From Caballeronia temeraria (GTDB lineage Bacteria; Pseudomonadota; Gammaproteobacteria; Burkholderiales; Burkholderiaceae), in the NCBI RefSeq assembly GCF_001544795.2, contig NZ_FCOI02000016.1, positions 1 through 64,000 of the forward strand: DNA of 64,000 nt, read 5' to 3'. Each line of letters starts with the position of its first letter. The stretch's first letter is position 1. The notes under the pieces are model-generated. The model was not told where the DNA came from and did no database searches. It worked only from the letters and a program-made list of their open reading frames with translations. A program made the translations under genes and the position numbers. This document shows positions 60,079 through 64,000 of the stretch, piece after piece.

Positions 60079-60873
60079 ATGACCATCGACCAAGCTCCCG
60101 CATCGACGCTCTCCGACATGCTCGCGCACTTCGCGCTGCTCGCGCCGGTCTTCGACGCGATGCCCGACATCGTGTTCTTCGTGAAAGATCGCGAGGCGCG
60201 TTACGCGATGGTCAATCGCACGCTCGCGCGGCGCTGCGGCCACAAGGACGACAAATCGGCGCTGCTCGGCAAGACCGCGGAGGACGTGTTCCCGCGCCGG
60301 TTCGGGCGCATCTATACGGCGCAGGATCAGGCGATCATCGCGCAGGGACATCAACTGATCGATCAGCTCGAACTTCATCTCTACCCGGGACGCGAGCCCG
60401 GCTGGTGCATGACCTGCAAGCAGCCGCTGCACGATGCGCAGGGGAATATCGTCGGACTGGCCGGGATTTCGCGCGATCTGCAGGCCGCCGAGGGCACGCA
60501 TCCGGTGTACAGCCGGCTTGCCGCGGTCGTGCAGCACATCCAGGAAAACTATGTCCATCCGCTCAACATGCGGCAGCTTGCGCAGATGGCGAACATGTCG
60601 ATCGCGCAACTCGAACGCTATTTCCACAAGGTCTTTCATCTGACGCCGCGTCAGGTGCTGCTGAAAACGCGGCTCGACGCGGCCACCGCGCTGCTCGTCT
60701 CGAACGAGAAAGTCACCGATGTCGCCGCGCTGTGCGGCTACACCGATCACAGCGCTTTCACGCGCCAGTTCAAGGCGACAGTGGGCATCACGCCGAGCGA
60801 ATACCGGGCGCTGCTGCAAGGGGGCACGTCGCACGCCTCGCGCCCCGATTCGGGCCGGGAGGCAAACGTCTGA
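60079..60873 (+). CDS. AraC-family regulator with N-terminal PAS domain
   Basis: A 264-residue protein. The PAS_4-like domain is at about 20-135 (VFDAMPDIVFFVKDREARYA, LLGKTAEDVFPRRFGRIYTA, WCMTCKQPLHDAQGNIVGLA) and the AraC DNA-binding domain with two helix-turn-helices at about 150-250 (HPLNMRQLAQMANMSIAQLE, KVTDVAALCGYTDHSAFTRQ, FKATVGITPSEYRAL). It follows the D-hydroxyproline dehydrogenase genes by 85 bp on the same strand and is a likely regulator of that cluster. No strong ribosome site. Confidence 0.9.
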   Translation: MTIDQAPASTLSDMLAHFALLAPVFDAMPDIVFFVKDREARYAMVNRTLARRCGHKDDKSALLGKTAEDVFPRRFGRIYTAQDQAIIAQGHQLIDQLELHLYPGREPGWCMTCKQPLHDAQGNIVGLAGISRDLQAAEGTHPVYSRLAAVVQHIQENYVHPLNMRQLAQMANMSIAQLERYFHKVFHLTPRQVLLKTRLDAATALLVSNEKVTDVAALCGYTDHSAFTRQFKATVGITPSEYRALLQGGTSHASRPDSGREANV

Positions 60874-61218
60874 CGGGAAAACGGGGCACGTCCGATGCCG
60901 GAATTACACGATCGTGCGCGGGTGTCGCACGCCGGCGCATGGCAGATCGGCCGTCAAGCCCGTCCGATGCGGCTTTCCGGGCAGAATTGCAAGTCGGTCC
61001 GGTTTTTGCTCGATTAGGCACGCTGCCGCCGGGCAACCATTCTCCGGCGGCAACCCAATCGCGAGGCGTTCAGCACCGGCGTACACGCGGAATAAATAAC
61101 GGTGCGTTCGGAATTCCCGCCGCGTTTTCGAGTCAATCAGTGCGCGCAACAGCGCGCGCGGCGGAAAGAGCTGGAGACCGACGCGAGAATTCCGTTTTTG
61201 GCAGTAGAAAAGAACATC
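60874..61218. other. 345-bp gap before the response regulator
   Basis: No gene supported. It is mildly AT-richer toward 61080-61110 (AATAAATAACGG), a possible promoter zone for the response regulator at 61219. No U-tract terminator after the AraC gene was found. Confidence 0.4.
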
Positions 61219-61629
61219 ATGAGCGAAGTGGCAAGACTGGGGCATATGCGGATCGTCCTCATCGAAGACGATCCCGAGAGCAGAGCGTCGCTGCAGACGT
61301 TGCTGCAGGAAGAAGGTGCGGAAGTCATCGCCGTAGCCGACGCCGAAGACGGCGCGCAAGCGGCGATCGAGCATCTTCCGGATGCGGTGATCTGCGATCT
61401 CGACCTACCCGAGATGGACGGTTTCTATCTCATCCAACGTTTGCGGGACCACGAAATACGCGGCAACCTGCCGCCTTCCGTGGCCATCGCGCTGACGGGC
61501 CATGACGGCGAAGCGTACCGATTACGCAGCATCGGCGAAGGTTTCCAGCATTTCATGACGAAGCCCGTGCATCCCGACGAACTCGTCGCGCTGATTCAGG
61601 ATGCCGTCGGGGCGCGTGTGGTGACCTGA
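61219..61629 (+). CDS. single-domain response regulator
   Basis: A 136-residue receiver from ATG 61219: acidic pair D17-D18 (VLIEDDPESR), phospho-Asp D60 (VICDLDLPEMDGF), a Thr in ALTGHDG and the conserved Lys in MTKPVHPDEL. No output domain. The receiver resembles C-terminal domains of hybrid kinases, so it may be a shuttle in a phosphorelay. No kinase adjoins. The ribosome site is weak (AAAAGAAC). Confidence 0.88.
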   Translation: MSEVARLGHMRIVLIEDDPESRASLQTLLQEEGAEVIAVADAEDGAQAAIEHLPDAVICDLDLPEMDGFYLIQRLRDHEIRGNLPPSVAIALTGHDGEAYRLRSIGEGFQHFMTKPVHPDELVALIQDAVGARVVT

Positions 61630-61646
61630 AATAACCTAAGGCGTCT

Positions 61647-61669
61647 GGGCCGCCGGTCGACGGCGGCCC
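61647..61669. terminator. GC-rich stem-loop between convergent genes
   Basis: A 9-bp stem GGGCCGCCG (61647-61655) with CGGCGGCCC (61661-61669), loop GTCGA. It lacks a U-tract on both sides, so termination may be inefficient or Rho-assisted. It is positioned between the response regulator stop and the stop of the small membrane gene. Confidence 0.5.
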
Positions 61670-61682
61670 GTGCCCTGATGAC

Positions 61683-61853
61683 CTAGGACCGGTCGCGGTT
61701 GCGCGCCCGCGTCGCGCCCGTGATGACGGCGATGCCCAGCATGATCACGGCGACGATCATGATCGTGTGTTGCGAGACATGCATCGCCACGAGTCCCCAC
61801 GACACGCCGCCAATGAAAATCAGCCAGCCTACGAGATAAATGATCAACGTCAT
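61683..61853 (-). CDS. 56-residue membrane protein, two TM helices
   Basis: A small gene with ATG at 61853 behind a strong AAGGAGAAG ribosome site and TAG at 61683-61685. The product has two hydrophobic helices, TLIIYLVGWLIFIGGVSWGL and TIMIVAVIMLGIAVITG, and a basic C-terminus (ATRARNRDRS), which favours that end in the cytosol. No cysteine. I recognise no named family; small stress-linked inner-membrane proteins of this shape are common in proteobacteria. Confidence 0.75.
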   Translation of the reverse strand: MTLIIYLVGWLIFIGGVSWGLVAMHVSQHTIMIVAVIMLGIAVITGATRARNRDRS

Positions 61854-62000
61854 CGACTTCTCCTTTTTCGTTGTGTGCTAGAAATCGTTGCGTGGCCTTC
61901 ATGAAAGGGCCGTATCCTTTCGACGCCCGGGCACGCATAAGTTCACTCCATGCAAATGGCGTACCGCGGGTGGCATCGTCGAATACAACAAGAGCCAACC

Positions 62001-62672
62001 ATGCTGATCGTCCATCATCTCAACAATTCCCGCTCGCAGCGCGTGCTGTGGATGCTCGAAGAACTCGGCGTCGAATACGAGCTCAAGCGCTATCAGCGCG
62101 ATCCGCACACGATGCTCGCGCCGCCCGAATTGCGCGCGATGCATCCGCTCGGCAAATCGCCGGTCGTGACCGATGACGGCCTCACGCTCGCCGAGTCGGG
62201 CGCGATCATCGAATATCTCGTCGACCGATATGGCGAAGGGCGTTTCGCGCCGCCGCCCGGCGTGTCGCCCGAACGCGTGCGCTACAACTATTGGATGCAC
62301 TACGCCGAAGGCTCCGCGATGCCGCCGCTCCTGCTCAAGCTCGTCGCGCGGCGGCTGGAGAGCGCGAAGATGCCGTTCTTCGCGAAGCCGATCGCGCGGC
62401 GCATCGCGCAGACGATGCAAAGCAGTTTCATCGATCCGCAACTGCGGCTGCACTTCGGCTATATCGATGCCGAGCTCGCGAAGTCACCGTGGTTCGCCGG
62501 CGATACCTTCAGCGCCGCCGACGTGCAGATGAGCTTTCCGCTCGAAGCCGGCAGCGCCCGCGCGGGCGCGAAGTCGCTGCCGCACATCCGCGCGTTTCTC
62601 GAACGCATTCACGCGCGCCCGGCCTACCAGCGCGCGCTCGAACGCGGCGGGCGATACGACTTCGCAAGCTAG
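62001..62672 (+). CDS. glutathione S-transferase family protein
   Basis: A 223-residue cytosolic GST. The thioredoxin-fold N-domain (1-78) is LIVHHLNNSRSQRVLWMLEE with the catalytic Ser region (NNSRSQR), the cis-Pro KSPVV and the glutathione-binding ESGAIIEYLVDRYG. The helical C-domain includes SPWFAGDTFSAADVQMSFPL, the N-capping box of GSTs. Length is standard. Substrate unknown. Start ATG 62001 with AAGAG upstream. Confidence 0.92.
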   Translation: MLIVHHLNNSRSQRVLWMLEELGVEYELKRYQRDPHTMLAPPELRAMHPLGKSPVVTDDGLTLAESGAIIEYLVDRYGEGRFAPPPGVSPERVRYNYWMHYAEGSAMPPLLLKLVARRLESAKMPFFAKPIARRIAQTMQSSFIDPQLRLHFGYIDAELAKSPWFAGDTFSAADVQMSFPLEAGSARAGAKSLPHIRAFLERIHARPAYQRALERGGRYDFAS

Positions 62673-62750
62673 CCATCCGGCCTATTGCCGGCGGGCGGGG
62701 CGCGTTGCGTACAATGAGTCGCACGCAATCACTCAGCGCAAAGGCGACGC

Positions 62751-64000
62751 ATGGCCCGAATCGTTCCCGACGACTGGAAGAACCTCGAAGCGACCGGCGC
62801 GGCGGCGCGAGAGCTCGAAACGCTCGCGCTCCTCGAAAAGCTGCCCGACGACTACACGGTCTATCACGGCGTGCACTGGACGCGCATCAACGAAGGCTTT
62901 TCGGTGTTCGGCGAAGCGGATTTCGTCGTCGTCGCGCCGTCCGGCCGCGTGCTGATGATCGAGCAGAAGGCGGGTTTTCTGCGCGAGACCGGTCAAGGAC
63001 TCGTGAAGGTCTATCTTCAGAAAGAGCGCAACGTCGCCATTCAGCTTGCGCGCACGCTGGAAAATCTGCATCGGCGGTTCACGGCGGCGTTCGGCGCGGG
63101 CACGTACCGGATCGAGGAACTGCTGTATTGCCCCGACTACACCGTGAAGAATGCGGCGATCGCGGGCGTGTCACCGGCGCGCATCGTCGATGCGAGCCGT
63201 AAGGCGCAACTCGCGCGCGTCGTGCTGGAAATCCTGCCGCCCGACGAGCCGCGCTTCGAATCGGCGGCGCGCATCCATCATTTTCTCGCCGACGAACTCT
63301 CGCTCACGCCCGATACCAACGCGCTCGTCGGCGCGGCGAATACGCTCGTCACGCGTCTGTCGGGCGGCCTCGCGACATGGGCGCGCCGGCTCGAATTCGA
63401 GCCGTTTCGGCTGCGCGTGATCGCGACGGCTGGCGCGGGCAAGACGCAACTCGCCGTGCGCGTGATGCGCGACGCGCTCGCGCAGGGCAAGAGCGTGCTC
63501 TACGTCTGCTTCAACCGGCCGCTCGCGGACCATATCCGCGCGATCGCGCCGAAAGAGGCGAAGATCGCGAATTATCATCAGTTGAGCGCGGCCGTCGCGC
63601 GCGATGCGGGCAGTCCGCCCGACTTCAGTCAGCCCAATGTCTTCGCGACGCTCGAAGAGCGCTTCGCCGCCGTGCCCGTGCCCGAGCACTGGAAGACCGA
63701 TGTGCTGATCGTCGACGAAGGCCAGGATTTTCAGGCGGCGTGGGTCGAGGCGCTCGAACGCCTGCTGAATCCGGACGGCGCGTGGTGGTGGCTCGAAGAT
63801 CCAATGCAGAACCTCTATCTGCGCGAGCCGGTGCCGCTGCCGGGCTGGACCATCCTGCGCGAATCGACGAACTATCGCAGTCCGCGCGATCTGCTCGGCT
63901 TCATCCGCAAGATCGTCGGGCCGGATGTGCGGCTCGACGCGGGCAGTCCCTTCGACGGATCGGACGTCAGCGTATCGACTTACGAGGACGGGCATCCCGA
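62751..64000 (+). CDS. NERD-domain nuclease fused to UvrD/Rep-like helicase (partial, runs off the window)
   Basis: ATG 62751 opens a frame with no stop to the window end (416 codons). The N-terminal NERD-like region (about residues 10-150) has an acidic and Lys-containing nuclease core (FGEADFVVV then RVLMIEQKAGF). Next comes an SF1 helicase ATPase: Walker A at about 227-235 (ATAGAGKTQLAV), motif Ia (VLYVCFNRPLADHI) and Walker B (VLIVDEGQDF), with motif III-like WWWLEDPMQNLY and NYRSPRDLL. Proteins of this build are tied to DNA repair or to anti-phage functions; which applies here is open. Confidence 0.85.
   Translation, partial: MARIVPDDWKNLEATGAAARELETLALLEKLPDDYTVYHGVHWTRINEGFSVFGEADFVVVAPSGRVLMIEQKAGFLRETGQGLVKVYLQKERNVAIQLARTLENLHRRFTAAFGAGTYRIEELLYCPDYTVKNAAIAGVSPARIVDASRKAQLARVVLEILPPDEPRFESAARIHHFLADELSLTPDTNALVGAANTLVTRLSGGLATWARRLEFEPFRLRVIATAGAGKTQLAVRVMRDALAQGKSVLYVCFNRPLADHIRAIAPKEAKIANYHQLSAAVARDAGSPPDFSQPNVFATLEERFAAVPVPEHWKTDVLIVDEGQDFQAAWVEALERLLNPDGAWWWLEDPMQNLYLREPVPLPGWTILRESTNYRSPRDLLGFIRKIVGPDVRLDAGSPFDGSDVSVSTYEDGHP

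Noticed and set aside
1..64000. Prophage, insertion sequence or integrative element
   Set aside because: No transposase, integrase, phage structural gene, att-like direct repeats or tRNA junction were seen anywhere in the window.

Overview
The window reads as a chromosomal segment of a high-GC betaproteobacterium close to Burkholderia, Paraburkholderia or Caballeronia. The reasons are strong G/C bias at third codon positions, DUF4148-type exported proteins, a CzcR/IrlR-type two-component system next to an RND pump, and a DUF2760/Hsp70/Hsp70 operon. This placement is an inference from gene content. I see no rRNA, tRNA, CRISPR array, integrase or transposase.

Layout. 0.1-5.1 kb: a broken MocR/PdxR-type regulator, a TetR repressor divergent from a DUF1348 gene with two palindromic operators between them, a CsbD-like protein, a ZntB/CorA transporter and a single-domain response regulator. 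5.4-13.6 kb: a small exported protein, CheV, a CBS-domain protein, a lipid kinase/phosphoesterase pair, a PPC-domain protein, a MAPEG protein, a carboxylesterase, a long palindrome, a hybrid sensor kinase and a tiny Lys-rich protein. 13.7-19.0 kb: a three-gene operon of DUF2760 and two divergent Hsp70s. 19.3-21.7 kb: an adenosine-specific kinase and a TPR-glycosyltransferase-like protein.

21.6-33.1 kb is a complete assimilatory nitrate locus. cobA-nasT-nasS lies on the minus strand; the nitrate MFS transporter, nirB, nirD, an FAD reductase and nitrate reductase lie on the plus strand. The divergent control region carries two GCAC-N7-GTGC dyads (NtrC-like), a -24/-12 (sigma54) promoter, two hairpins with identical AACGGC loops (the ANTAR target signature) and an intrinsic terminator whose left arm overlaps the second hairpin. 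The expected logic is that nitrogen limitation starts transcription, and nitrate sensed by NasS releases NasT, which binds the leader RNA and prevents termination. CobA supplies a precursor of the siroheme used by NirB.

33.7-36.4 kb holds four consecutive genes for exported Ser/Gly/Thr/Asn-rich proteins, two of them close paralogues, with no recognised function. They are my best candidate for an undescribed surface or fibre system. 36.4-44.6 kb is a five-gene minus-strand run: RND permease, adaptor, outer-membrane factor, response regulator, sensor kinase. 44.9-50.3 kb: two DUF4148 proteins, MntH, MotA/MotB and a MmyB-type regulator. 50.4-55.2 kb: small proteins, two MFS transporters and an OmpR-like regulator lacking the receiver lysine.

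55.3-60.0 kb is a trans-4-hydroxyproline catabolic cluster: a DHDPS-family deaminase divergent from the epimerase and a three-subunit D-hydroxyproline dehydrogenase, followed by a PAS-AraC regulator. The last 3 kb hold a response regulator, a 56-residue membrane protein, a GST and the first 416 codons of a NERD-nuclease/UvrD-like helicase that runs off the end of the window.
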